Notes under the pieces: generated by a model
Seen by the model: the letters and a program-made list of their open reading frames with translations, nothing else
Told to the model about the DNA's origin: nothing
Database searches by the model: none
Origin: Favolaschia claudopus
Taxonomy: Eukaryota; Basidiomycota; Agaricomycetes; Agaricales; Mycenaceae
Length of the DNA stretch: 64,000 nucleotides
Assembly: GCA_037176885.1 (NCBI GenBank)
Contig: JAWWNJ010000032.1
Span: 1,364,001 to 1,428,000 of the forward strand
Direction: 5' to 3'
In this document: positions 22,859-34,495 of the stretch, in pieces
How the letters are laid out: the number at the start of each line of letters is the position of its first letter
How positions within the stretch are numbered: position 1 is the first letter of the stretch
Position numbers and translations under genes: made by a program

Positions 22859-24363
22859 ATGGACTCCGTATTAATCCCAGACTGCTTGAAATGCTGCTCA
22901 AACTGCGGCATTCCACTGCTCCTCCAGTCCACTTCAGAGGATTCGCCACACTCGTCGCTCCCGTCGCGTCTTCTCACCACAAACAACGCTGCTACCGACG
23001 AGGAGGCGATGGAATAGCAGATATGATTACAAATCTGAAAAGTAGGGTCTCAAATCTGGAGGAAACCTTGACCTATGTTCGAACCATCTACGGACATCTC
23101 CAAAACCAACGCAAAACCTCCCTCACGGAACTTCGTCGCGGAGAGGGGGTACTCTCTGTGGTTCGACGGCTTCCGGAAGACATATTATGCGAAATATTTC
23201 TCCGTACCCTCTCTGACGAACCGAATCGCCGCCGTTCGCATTTAATGGACCGAAGTCCTTGGGTTCTCGGACGTGTCTGTAGCCGCTGGAGATCCATCAG
23301 CATAGGATACGCAAAGTTGTGGACCCAAGTCGATACAGAGCTCCCACGTCCTTTGCTCGAGATGCAACTAGAGCGCTCCGCCCACTCTCCATTATCCGTA
23401 CGACTGCTCTACTCCGACGTCGATGACTGCCAGCCACTCATATCGCGCTCCAATCGCTGGGAATCTGCAAATCTGCAGATGGGTGTCCGCATGCTTGCAA
23501 GTCTGGAACCAATTCATGGCCAGCTACCTCTGCTACGGCGGCTGAAATGTACGGATAGCACAGGCGTTGGCACCTGTGTGGCGTTCCAGGTCGCACCCAA
23601 CCTCACCACTTTCATTTTGACAGGCAAGCCAACCTTGGAGCTGCCATGGGCCCAGCTAACGCGACTCCAACAACGAATCCCTTCAATGAACAACTTCGAT
23701 CAACTAGATTGCGCACGCAATCTCGTCGAACTGTCCCTCACCCACCCTGTTCCCCGCTCATTGTTATTACAAAGAGCCTCCGAAGAAGCCGTACGCGTCC
23801 TCGAATTTCCCTGCCTTCGCAAACTTTACATCGAGGACGGTCAATTCCTCGTTTTCATGGACCTACCAGCCCTGGAGGACATTTACGTGCGAGACACAGC
23901 ATCCCACCTCCGGGAACTCATCGACAGATCTTTCTGCTCTTTACTCCGCGTCACCTCTATGGACGAAGTTTTCGACTTCATCTCCGTCCTGACTCGTTCT
24001 CCCGCTCTCCTCGAGCTGCGCATCAAACCACTTCACGACCGCCTTGCCATCCTCATACCGGCTCTCACCGTCGAGCACGGCTTCGAGCCCCTTTGTCCGA
24101 AACTGTCCTCGATATCACTGGGCATCAGCCCCGACATAAATCGTTCTCGTGGACTGGTGAATATGATCGACTCGAGATTGCACTGCGCCAGCTGCTCGCC
24201 TATAAGAGTCTGCCATATTATCGACACATATAATCCTTCTGCGCCTCAGCACGCGAGCGCTACGTTGGCTGAACTAACTCATAGAGGCACAACTGCTGAA
24301 TGGCTAGTTCAAAAGCCTGCGGCGCGTCGGATGGATGAGTGGAGGGAAGAATTCCCGCAGTGA
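22859..24363 (+). CDS. F-box / LRR-like protein (F-box 1), N-terminus possibly frameshifted
   Basis: The main frame runs from the ATG at 23023 (MITNLKSRVSNLEETLTYVR, a coiled coil) to TGA at 24363, 446 residues. The F-box lies at about residues 45-90 (RLPEDILCEIFLRTL ... LGRVCSRWRSISIGYAKLW) and is followed by leucine-rich segments. In SCF ubiquitin ligases such proteins bind Skp1 through the F-box and a substrate through the rest. Upstream, an ATG at 22859 opens another frame (CLKCCSNCGIPLLLQ ... NNAATDEEAME) that stops at 23017, six bases before the main ATG. The sense of that peptide flows into the main frame, so a one-base indel may have cut off a Cys-containing N-terminus. Otherwise it is an upstream ORF. 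Feature bounds include both parts. Confidence 0.8.
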
Positions 24364-24887
24364 CGCTTCACATGTACAAGTACGCCGTTTCCTCGAGGGA
24401 GATGAAATTGATTTGCAGGCTTTTGGGACAACATGGAGAAAACTATCATGGTGTGGATGATTATCTCTCTGCACTTTCGGAGCTCAGCTTGGGTAGTCGG
24501 GTCAGGATGCTGGACATATTGATATTTTCTTCTTCGCCTCGCGTCGGACAAGATGAAATACGCGGCACCCACAAATCCCACTAGATCACATCATCAGACT
24601 CTCCACTGGAGTAGTGAATTCAAACAGACAGGTCCTGCCTATATTCTTTCTACGCCACCGCCACCACAATAACAGTCTGTCCGTGGAGCCAAAACTCACG
24701 AAAAACCTCTGGAAGAGCCTCTCTGGAAGAAGCTCGAACTTGGGTAGCGTCAAGTTTCGCCAGAGTTCTCACTTAGCCCAGCTTAGCCCATCGCAGCGAG
24801 TCCGACCGCGGTTGGGTTGCAGTTCATCCTCCACCCGAAGCCGCCCGATTGACACGGGATGACATCGCTTCTGCTCAGATTCCAGAA
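24364..24887. other. 3' flank of F-box 1, no gene
   Basis: No gene seen. The stretch contains short frames only and ends at the target-site duplication of the following element. Confidence 0.5.
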
Positions 24888-24895
24888 CCTCTTTG
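24888..24895. repeat. 8-bp target-site duplication, left
   Basis: CCTCTTTG, identical to 26681-26688 and 28476-28483, immediately before the first terminal inverted repeat. Confidence 0.75.
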
Positions 24896-26682
24896 GGCTC
24901 ATTAACCGTGCCTGTGGTTGGCTATGTCTCGGCTAGACATAGCCAAATGATCCTACTGATCCTGGGGCTTCCGTTTGATCCTACCTGTCTAACTCGGCAT
25001 TCGCCGATGGGCTCCCAATTGGCGTTCAGGCGCAATTCACTTCCTTCGAACTGTTAGGGACCTTGCAGCAAAGAGAAAAGCTAGAAGGAGGCATCGATAG
25101 TGTACCTTTAATGTTTGGATGTCTGACTCTAAGTGATTTCAAGAAGAATAATGAACATAAAGCACAAATAGGCCGGATTCAACGCAAATTCAGCGGGGAT
25201 TCAGGTCGACATTGTGCGCCGTCATGCAGGATTTAGCCCAGTTTGAAAGATAAATATGAATATAATTGTTTTTGATTGTAGATGGACCCCGTCAATGAAA
25301 ACATTCAAAATTCAACTGAATGGGAAGTCCAGCACTAAATATAGAGTCGCAACCGAGCTGTTTGTATGTTATATTGTACTTGATCGCGCGGCGCGGAAGA
25401 ATGTAAAATTCCATTGAAATTTGTAGCCACTGAATAATCAAGGACGACTCCGGGAGCTGCGCGAGAAGGTGAGGAGAATGAGAAGGAGATAAAGGTAAAG
25501 AATGCCCGTCCAACCTAGTATATAAAACCTCACCTTGCCTTGAACCTGAATAGTAATTCAATACTTTGATGAACTGTGCCTCTCGCAGTGAGCGCGAGCC
25601 AAGTCGTCGATAACCGCGCACAAAGGGCAAAACGCAAACCCGCGCCGTTTGTGTGCGGTTACACAATGCTGATCCCACACAGACGCAAAACAACTGATAT
25701 TCAACACTCAAGGGTTGAACCCCCTCCGAAATTGTCAACGACGCGTTGCTGATGAGTCGTGACGCTGTTGTGAGATGAGAGTCATCGTCGCCGTTGTCGC
25801 GGAGGTGTGTGTCGTCGAGCGAGGGAGGTGGGCATTGCTAGTGGCTCGCGTAGGATGGAATGCGCACTCGCACCCGACGTACACGAGCCACTAAACGATA
25901 ACGGCTTTATGCCGATTCAACGAACACCCCAGATGCTGCCACACCGCCGTTCGACGCCTGTCGTCGGCCGGGGCGGCTAAGCGGCATCAGGTTAGAATTG
26001 ACGCTGGGAGACAGGCTAGTTAGCAAGAGAACGATAACGAGAATGGCAATCACACACCTTCATGCTTGTGGTGCAGGTATACAGCTCCTTGAATGCCATG
26101 TTGAAGCCACAGGTGTTGAGCATGCGAGCGAGTTGCGTTGAGAGTCCGTTGAATCGTCGAGTCGCCGAAATCCGAGGGTGTCATCCCAGAGAGGTGCCGA
26201 TTTGTAGAAGTTTGGTCGCCCGAGAACAGCCAGAAGGATAGATCAGCCAAGAGGTAGAGTGAAAGGCAAAGATGTGACGCGTAGGAGGCATCGAGACGAG
26301 ACCAAGTGAGAGAGTAGGAGAGAGTGGTGGTGTAACGCTGAGGGCAGGACTCGTGGCAATTGACGGCGGTGATTTCCGTGTCGTCACCCGTTACCAATCT
26401 TGAATACCATTGGCTGTGTCCTATGTCGTTTTGGGACGCAAACCCGAATAGACATAGTCTTGAATTCCTTGATGTTTACTCGATATGGCAAAAGAATCAA
26501 GATGAAATCAAGACGCCGAATTGTAAACTGCACTCGCTGCAGCAAAGTTGGAGCTCTGAAATTTGAGGACATTCATGCAGAGGTATCTAATAATCTCTCC
26601 TCTTTTTCCCTCTTTTTTTCTCTTCTTCTGCAACTTGAAAACTTGATTAATTCCCCATAACCACAGACATAGTACATAAGCC
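24896..26682. mobile_element. Non-autonomous DNA transposon, hAT-like, copy 1
   Basis: The left end is GGCTCATTAACCGTG then CCTGTGGTT. The reverse complement of the right end is GGCTTATGTACTATG then TCTGTGGTT. The two agree at about 17 of 24 positions, an imperfect terminal inverted repeat. A perfect inner palindrome (GGCTATGTCT / AGACATAGCC) lies about 20 bases inside the left end. The left flank is the 8-base CCTCTTTG at 24888-24895. No transposase motif is found. Minus frames at 25292-25738 and 26050-26397 are identical in copy 2 but resemble no protein I know. An 8-base target suggests the hAT superfamily; P-like elements are an alternative. Confidence 0.75.
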
Positions 26683-26688
26683 TCTTTG

Positions 26689-28475
26689 GGCTCATTAACC
26701 GTGCCTGTGGTTGGCTATGTCTCGGCTAGACATAGCCAAATGATCCTACTGATCCTGGGGCTTCCGTTTGATCCTACCTGTCTAACTCGGCATTCGCCGA
26801 TGGGCTCCCAATTGGCGTTCAGGCGCAATTCACTTCCTTCGAACTGTTAGGGACCTTGCAGCAAAGAGAAAAGCTAGAAGGAGGCATCGATAGTGTACCT
26901 TTAATGTTTGGATGTCTGACTCTAAGTGATTTCAAGAAGAATAATGAACATAAAGCACAAATAGGCCGGATTCAACGCAAATTCAGCGGGGATTCAGGTC
27001 GACATTGTGCGCCGTCATGCAGGATTTAGCCCAGTTTGAAAGATAAATATGAATATAATTGTTTTTGATTGTAGATGGACCCCGTCAATGAAAACATTCA
27101 AAATTCAACTGAATGGGAAGTCCAGCACTAAATATAGAGTCGCAACCGAGCTGTTTGTATGTTATATTGTACTTGATCGCGCGGCGCGGAAGAATGTAAA
27201 ATTCCATTGAAATTTGTAGCCACTGAATAATCAAGGACGACTCCGGGAGCTGCGCGAGAAGGTGAGGAGAATGAGAAGGAGATAAAGGTAAAGAATGCCC
27301 GTCCAACCTAGTATATAAAACCTCACCTTGCCTTGAACCTGAATAGTAATTCAATACTTTGATGAACTGTGCCTCTCGCAGTGAGCGCGAGCCAAGTCGT
27401 CGATAACCGCGCACAAAGGGCAAAACGCAAACCCGCGCCGTTTGTGTGCGGTTACACAATGCTGATCCCACACAGACGCAAAACAACTGATATTCAACAC
27501 TCAAGGGTTGAACCCCCTCCGAAATTGTCAACGACGCGTTGCTGATGAGTCGTGACGCTGTTGTGAGATGAGAGTCATCGTCGCCGTTGTCGCGGAGGTG
27601 TGTGTCGTCGAGCGAGGGAGGTGGGCATTGCTAGTGGCTCGCGTAGGATGGAATGCGCACTCGCACCCGACGTACACGAGCCACTAAACGATAACGGCTT
27701 TATGCCGATTCAACGAACACCCCAGATGCTGCCACACCGCCGTTCGACGCCTGTCGTCGGCCGGGGCGGCTAAGCGGCATCAGGTTAGAATTGACGCTGG
27801 GAGACAGGCTAGTTAGCAAGAGAACGATAACGAGAATGGCAATCACACACCTTCATGCTTGTGGTGCAGGTATACAGCTCCTTGAATGCCATGTTGAAGC
27901 CACAGGTGTTGAGCATGCGAGCGAGTTGCGTTGAGAGTCCGTTGAATCGTCGAGTCGCCGAAATCCGAGGGTGTCATCCCAGAGAGGTGCCGATTTGTAG
28001 AAGTTTGGTCGCCCGAGAACAGCCAGAAGGATAGATCAGCCAAGAGGTAGAGTGAAAGGCAAAGATGTGACGCGTAGGAGGCATCGAGACGAGACCAAGT
28101 GAGAGAGTAGGAGAGAGTGGTGGTGTAACGCTGAGGGCAGGACTCGTGGCAATTGACGGCGGTGATTTCCGTGTCGTCACCCGTTACCAATCTTGAATAC
28201 CATTGGCTGTGTCCTATGTCGTTTTGGGACGCAAACCCGAATAGACATAGTCTTGAATTCCTTGATGTTTACTCGATATGGCAAAAGAATCAAGATGAAA
28301 TCAAGACGCCGAATTGTAAACTGCACTCGCTGCAGCAAAGTTGGAGCTCTGAAATTTGAGGACATTCATGCAGAGGTATCTAATAATCTCTCCTCTTTTT
28401 CCCTCTTTTTTTCTCTTCTTCTGCAACTTGAAAACTTGATTAATTCCCCATAACCACAGACATAGTACATAAGCC
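26689..28475. mobile_element. Non-autonomous DNA transposon, hAT-like, copy 2 (head-to-tail)
   Basis: This copy repeats 24896-26682 with a constant offset of 1793 bases. I saw no difference in the stretches compared, and all predicted frames are identical. It is flanked on the right by CCTCTTTG at 28476-28483, the same octamer that starts the pair. Between the copies the octamer occurs once (26681-26688) and its first two C overlap the end of copy 1. The pair therefore sits inside one perfect 8-base target duplication. Confidence 0.78.
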
Positions 28476-28483
28476 CCTCTTTG
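28476..28483. repeat. 8-bp target-site duplication, right
   Basis: CCTCTTTG directly after the AAGCC end of the second element copy. Confidence 0.75.
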
Positions 28484-31400
28484 ATGTGGGCGACCCTGCG
28501 CTCCGTTTCTCACCAAGCCAGCGCTCCCCGACGGGCGGGAACTCGAGCAATGAATACGCCATACAGGTTTCGCACCAATTCGTCATATGTGCATTGCAAA
28601 GAGGTGATACACATCTCCGCTCGTTTGTGTTCAAGAAGAAAAATTCTTTGCGCCGTGCTCTGCCGTGTTATGTAGCAGTTCGCCGCTGTCCATGTCGACG
28701 GCTGAATCAGAATTTGGATTTCTTTCACCGACTCGGATGGTCGCTGGGAAATTGGTGAATATGCACCCTTTCGCGAATGCTCACCCAATGCGAATTGCAC
28801 CCTACACTAGTACACACGATCCCCGGGACTTTTTTTTTTCTGCGCTGGTATTTTACTCACGTCATACTTCGAATTCGTTGCTAACTTCCAATTTTGAAAT
28901 GCATCATCGTCGTCGCCGAGCGCTGCAAGCCCTCGCTCAATTACAACAATAGCGCACTAGTAGGATCCCAAGAGCTCTTCTCCTCAAGGCTGGTCTATGA
29001 GCGCTAAGACTTTTCTGTGAAGGTGAAGAAGGGCATCGTAAATCCATCACCTAAAAACGCCACTGATGGATTATCGAAGTAGCCCGAGTCGGCCGAATTC
29101 AATACACGCGAATTCCTAACAGCGCGTAAGACGCCGAAAGAATTTAGGGTTGTTCAGATTTGCTGATAAATTAGTTTCGCGCCTTTGAATTTTCTAGCTT
29201 GTGGACTTGAACAATTTGAGGTTCCACTGACGTCGACTTGTAGCATTTTGCAAATTTCCTTGACTTCGTTCCGCTAAAACCGAACGGAACTGCTGTCACT
29301 GCCAATCTCGCAAATCCAGGTACGCTCGATCAATTTCCTTCGTCTTCAACCACTCCGCTAGAGTCAAGTAGACCAACGGTTCAGCGTCGAATTCGAAGAT
29401 GATGCCTCCGGCGTCGGCGCCCCAGAAATATGCACCCGCGCGGTTTTTCGCCAGATAAGTACTTCTAGATTCCGGTTGCGCGGTTGTGAGGTGGCGTCGG
29501 CCTTGGGAACTCTTTTAATTGAATTGATTTTGCAATTCGAACGGGGGTTGCGCATTTAACTGTCAACGGCCGGCTGATCTGCGGAAGCGGGTGGTATGGT
29601 CGGGCTCTGTCGGGCTCCAGTCTGCTCCAGTCTTCCGTTGCACACGGTTGCTGAGGGATTTGCGAGAAGCCGCCGGTGATACACTTGGGTGCCGGGTGAG
29701 TGAGTTTTTGTATCATTCGCGAATTTCGCATGATTTATTTTATTGGTGCTCTCCAGCCCCGGTCGATGTCCACAATCCCCAGCTCATCGTCCCCCTGGCG
29801 CATCATCGAGGCGCATCAACCTATCATCGGCTGCCAAAAACATTTAAGATTGCATCCGAAGGGAGAAAAAGAAACCCGCGGCTTCTAAACAATTAGATTA
29901 TCTGATTGAAAGGTAGGTCATCAAGCTTCGTAGCACGAGGCTCACAAGCTTTAAATCGTCTAGCCTGGTCTTAGGACTACTGAGCCAGGGCTAGAAATTC
30001 TGAATCAGAACTCTTCGCTGTTCGCGCGTTTTCGTTGGTAGTCATTTGGTTCTGCTGGGCAGGCGGTATACGAAGCTGATGATGCAACAGACCGGACTCT
30101 TGGCTGTTCTTGTAACCTCACAGACTTCTCGACAATCGGATGGAAATGGAAGGTCAGAATCAGTGGATGAATCGCCGCCTTCTCGATGCCTGTGGCTCCA
30201 GTTTCTATCATATCATCACGAATCCGAACCATCTCCGCGCGCTGTGAGCGTTGGATTGTAGACCAGGTGAGTCTATCGTCTTCTATCGTATGGTCTGCCT
30301 CGCGCGACAGAAGCACACCTCCGAGCAAGTCGAATCGTTGAATTGCCGCCCAATCGACAGAAATTGCCGACCAGTCGCGTACGCGACCCACTCTAAAGGT
30401 TAAGTTCAACTCGGAACAAGGTTCCGTTTACCCGACTCAATGCCGGCGGGACTGAGTGCAAGGAACGCGATACCGGTGATAAAACCGACATCCGATGCAC
30501 AACAGCCGCAGGTACGACGACCAGTCTACCGTAGTTTGGTCCGGAATGATTTTTAGTATTCACCGACAAAAAATCGAACTTGAATAGATTCAGAACAGTG
30601 CAACGAATTAAATTGATACCAGCGCCGCCCAGCGACGTATGGGTTTCAATGTTAGACTACACTAGTAAGCGAGCCTCAAACCAACAACGGCGGCCGTCGG
30701 GCTAGTACAGTACCTGGCTCAAACTTTGATAATGTAGGGGACGGCCTTCAGGACGTTAATTATGCCTATGCCCTCAATCTCTGCAGGAAATGCCAGGAAA
30801 CAACCCTTGTTGAAGTTAAAATCGAACTCCCACCGGTTCACATGCCGGTGTACTTCTGCCAATCGGAGCAAGGTATCCGGTGAAGGCCATCAATTAAAGC
30901 AGTGCCGAAACTCGGCGCCGAATTCTGGATTTCACTTAGACTTCCCAGTCAATCCCCCACCCAGCTCAAGCTCAAGTCAACCTCTCCCTACGAGTCTTCG
31001 CGTCTGCCAAATGCGCTCTCCACTTCCCGACGATTTTCGAAAACTCGAGGCTCGAAACCTCTCAACTCCACATATGCATGTCCGACTCAATTCAAAGATA
31101 AATATCCATGATATTCCTTGATTGAATTCCTCCCATACAACAACAAAATGAAATAGAGAACTCGCATATAAAGTAGTATAACAACAACAGAGATAAAAAC
31201 AAATGTAGACGGACGCGTGTAGATGATGTAGTGTAGTTAATCGAACCATATCGTAGGTGTATACTTTCCGTGGGCTGAGCCTGTAGGGTAGATTGGGATG
31301 AGGATGAGGAAGGCGAAGTGGTGACGGTGGTGGTACAATGCGTGCGTAATGATGATGTGTAGGAATGTGCGATGTGGTGTGAATGGAATGGGATGCATGC

Positions 31401-31790
31401 GTGTTTTTGCGATGAGATGTGTATGTGAATGGAAGTGAATGCAGCATGCGGGATGTGAGGTGCAGTGAGGTGGTACATACATACAGATAATGAGGATGAG
31501 ATGAGATGAGTGAGATGGAGGGTATGCGCAGGAAGAAACGATGATGATGTGAGAGAAGAAAACGACGAGAGATGAGATCCGATCCATCCAGATAAGCAAA
31601 CGAGAGTCCAACCAATGAGAGAGAAAGTAAGATCAAGTGATGAGGACTGAGCAAGCGCAACCCGTCGTGGGGTATAGTGCGGGTGGCGGGAGTTTTTGAG
31701 GCTGAGGCGGGGTGAAACAGGGGAGGCGACGACGTCGAGGGCGAAGACGAAGGCGGGTGGAGATGACAAGGACTATGGAGGGGAGGAGTT
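28484..31790. other. Intergenic, no gene recognised
   Basis: No supported gene. Frames at 28510-28800 (-) and 30005-30409 (-) show no known motif. The part from about 31100 to 31790 is strongly purine-biased on the + strand and is probably the 3' untranslated region and flank of the C2H2 gene. It produces long but meaningless His/Ser/Thr/Tyr-rich frames on the minus strand. Confidence 0.5.
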
Positions 31791-34495
31791 TTAAACCCGC
31801 CCGACATAATCCTTATGCACCCGCATATGCTGCCCAAGATTATCATGCCTCGAAAAGTTCTTGCCGCAGCCGGGGTACGGGCATTTGTGGGCTGCAAAAA
31901 AAGCGAGTGCGTCAGCACGAGCGTTCATCGTCGAAAGTAAAGTAAAGATCGAAGGAAGGTGAGGCCAAGCGTCGAAGGGTGGAGGTGAGAATGAAAGCAA
32001 AGAACCACCACTCACGTTTCTCCCACGTATGTATACTCCTCACATGTCTCTTCAAATGCTCCCCCCGTGCAAAACACTTCCCGCACCCGGGGACTTTACA
32101 CGTGTACAGCCGCGCGGGGGTCTTCCCGCCGTTCGACGACGAGGTGGAGGCGGCGGAGCGGCGGCCTGGGGGCGGGGGTTAGCGAGCGGTAAGAGAGCGA
32201 GCGTAAGCGAGTGGTTAAGAGAGCGTAGGCGAGTGGTAAAAGAACAGGGGTAGGAAAGCGAAAATCGAGCGGTGGAAGACGAAAAAGTGTGTAGAGAAAA
32301 CAAAGCGACGAAGAAAAGACACTCACCCCCACCACCCTCCCCATACAACATCCCCACAGTCGGCACCCGCCTCCCCCGACTCTTCTTCGTCAAATTCGGC
32401 ACAGGGATCGGGATCGGCAGCGCCGCGCTCGGGCGGGTGCGTTGTCTCCTGCCTCCTCCTCCTCCTCCGCCATTGCCGTCTAAGTTGAGACCGGAAGAGG
32501 CGAGAGAAGGATGCGAGGGGTGAGGAAAGCCGGATGATAGCATGGGGAACCCCGCGGAGGAGGAGGCGGAGGAGGGGGAGTAGGATTGCGAGGGGACAGT
32601 GTAGCCTGCTTCGTATACGCCTACACAAAAGAAAAAATCACCTTCAGCAACCCACCCTCCTCACTCACGAAGACAAGAAGAAAAGCTCACCATCATACCC
32701 CATCCCCGCATTCGCATTGGCATACCCATATGAACTCCCATTGACGTTATTATACCTCCCCCTCCTCTGCCTCCTCACCCCCCTCGGCAAAAACTCCTCA
32801 TCGCTCCCCTCATCCCCGTCCCCATCCTCCTCCTCCTGATACTCCCCATCATCATCCCCATCCCCGTCCTCCTCCTGATACTCACTCAAACTCCCATCGC
32901 TCCTCGCAGCGTCCTCAGCTTGTCCCCGTCTCGGCCTACCACGATTGTCCACCGAAGCAGCAGTTGCAGCATGAGCGAACTCCCCGTCGACCTCCCCTTC
33001 CGCGTCCACATCCCCTTCCGCCTCGGCGTCAAGATCAGCCTCAGCGTCGTCGAACCGCCCGCCGGAAACATCCAACCCCAAAACATTAACCAACGGACTC
33101 CCACTCTGACTCCTCCCCCCGCTCCCCGCATGGCTCAAGCTATGCGCGCTCAACGCGGGCGAGCCCCCGCCTAACACATATCTTGGGTCGATGTGTCCGT
33201 GTCCGTGGTGCGCGCCGTGGCCGTTAACGTGGCTCATCGAATGCGGGTGTTGCTGGGAAGGTACGAAGTGCCCATTGACGCCGTTGCCGTTGAGGCTGGC
33301 GTTAACGTTGACGTTAACGAACGCACCCTCGGGAGGTATAACCCCCGAATGCGAATGCGCGTGTGCCATCGGGTACACCTGCGGCTGGCCGCCCGTCACC
33401 GCGCCTTGGATCGACGAGGGCGAGCCTCCTCCTCCATGTTGCGAGTGCGAGTGGGAGGAGGAGAACGAATGCGCTGATAACGCGGGGGAGCCGCCGCCAG
33501 AGGAAGAAAGGGTGTGCGCGTGGGCGTAGGGCGATTGCGAGTTGGCGTGCTGAGGGGGATGAGAAGGGTGGGGGGAGTGGGAGGAGTGGTGCGAGGATTG
33601 GGAGTGGGTGTCCCAGGGGGAGGTGGGGGAGGTTGGGGAGGGGGTTGTGTCGTACTAGAGGTAGAAGAAGGGGAGTCAGTATGGTGGATAGGAAGACGGA
33701 GAAAAGGCAAGAGACGAGGAAGTGAGACATATGTCTCATACGAATCGAATCAACCGCAAAGAGCGAAGAGAAACCAAGTCGTCTCGAGAGGAGAAAAGGA
33801 AGAGCACACCCACATGATACCCATACACCGCATTCGCACTGTAACTGCGCTGCACGCCGCCGGGATGGACAGCGTTATACAGCTGGTGGTGCTGGTGGTG
33901 GTGGACCGCTGAGATGGGGCTGCGATACGTGGAGGCACGCCAGTCGTCTGCGGCGGGGAGGTCAAGGAGTTGGGGATGGTGTGCTGAGGACGCGGAGAGG
34001 GCTGCGGATGGATGTTCGAGGGCGGGGAGGTGGTTCGGGGGACCGGAGAGCGTGAGTGGGAGGTGCGTTTGGTGTTGCTGTGACGTCGAGTCAGCGGGGA
34101 GTCATAGACGAGAAACGAAGAGAAGACAAAACGAGACCCACATAACCCTGCGCCGCCTGCGCGTTGTAGTACCCCTGCGCAGAAAAGATGCCCGCGCCGA
34201 CCAAGCTTTTCTTACTCGCCGACAAAACGGGGCTGCTCCACGGCAAATGCTGGTACGCGAAGCCTAAATGCTGTTGCTCGTCGTGGCTGCCATTGCTGCT
34301 GTGGTGCGCCCCGGCGTACTGCGCCTGGTGGTGCAAGTCAAAGGCGTCATCAAGAGGCGAGCGTATCGACTGCGAGTCTGCGGTGAACTCGCTGCTGCTG
34401 GCGCTGAAGTCGGTGTAGGTGGGCGAGACGGGCGACGGGGGCGGGCCGGGGTGCGAGTGTGAGTGTGATGGGTGGGTTGCAGTAGCTGTAGCCAT
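31791..34495 (-). CDS. C2H2 zinc-finger transcription factor, two C-terminal fingers
   Basis: The ATG is at 34495 (MATATATHPSHSHSHPGPPP) and the stop at 31791. The long N-terminal part is low-complexity (His, Ser, Pro, Gly, Asn, Ala), with an acidic block at about 32780-32890 (SEYQEEDGDGDDDGEYQEEE) and a basic patch (RGVRRQRRGRYNN). The last two exons carry two C2H2 fingers: YTCKVPGCGKCFARGEHLKR then HVRSIHTWEK, and after an intron PHKCPYPGCGKNFSRHDNLG then QHMRVHKDYVGRV. The intron splits the EK-PHK linker with donor GTGAGT near 32014. Two fingers at the extreme C-terminus with GEHLKRH and RHDNLGQH contacts are typical of Msn2/4- and Seb1-like stress regulators that bind AGGGG-type elements. 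The specific orthologue is not certain. Other introns follow AQAAQG (about 34145), AVYGYHV and GMGYDG. Confidence 0.85.

Noticed and set aside
25292..25738. 148-codon minus frame present identically in both element copies
   Set aside because: Identity follows from the recent duplication and is not evidence of coding. No domain seen.
24911..26670. Reading the 1.79-kb unit as an LTR (TGTGGTT ... AACCACA)
   Set aside because: The longer GGCTC...GAGCC-type inverted ends together with a perfect 8-base flanking duplication fit a DNA transposon better, and no internal retroelement sequence or 5-base duplication is present.
30977..31918. 313-codon minus-strand frame
   Set aside because: It is His/Ser/Thr/Tyr-rich because the + strand is purine-biased, overlaps the final exon of the C2H2 gene in another frame, and has no motif.
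32052..32543. Glycine- and arginine-rich frames across the C2H2 gene
   Set aside because: Shadow frames of the low-complexity coding exon and intron.
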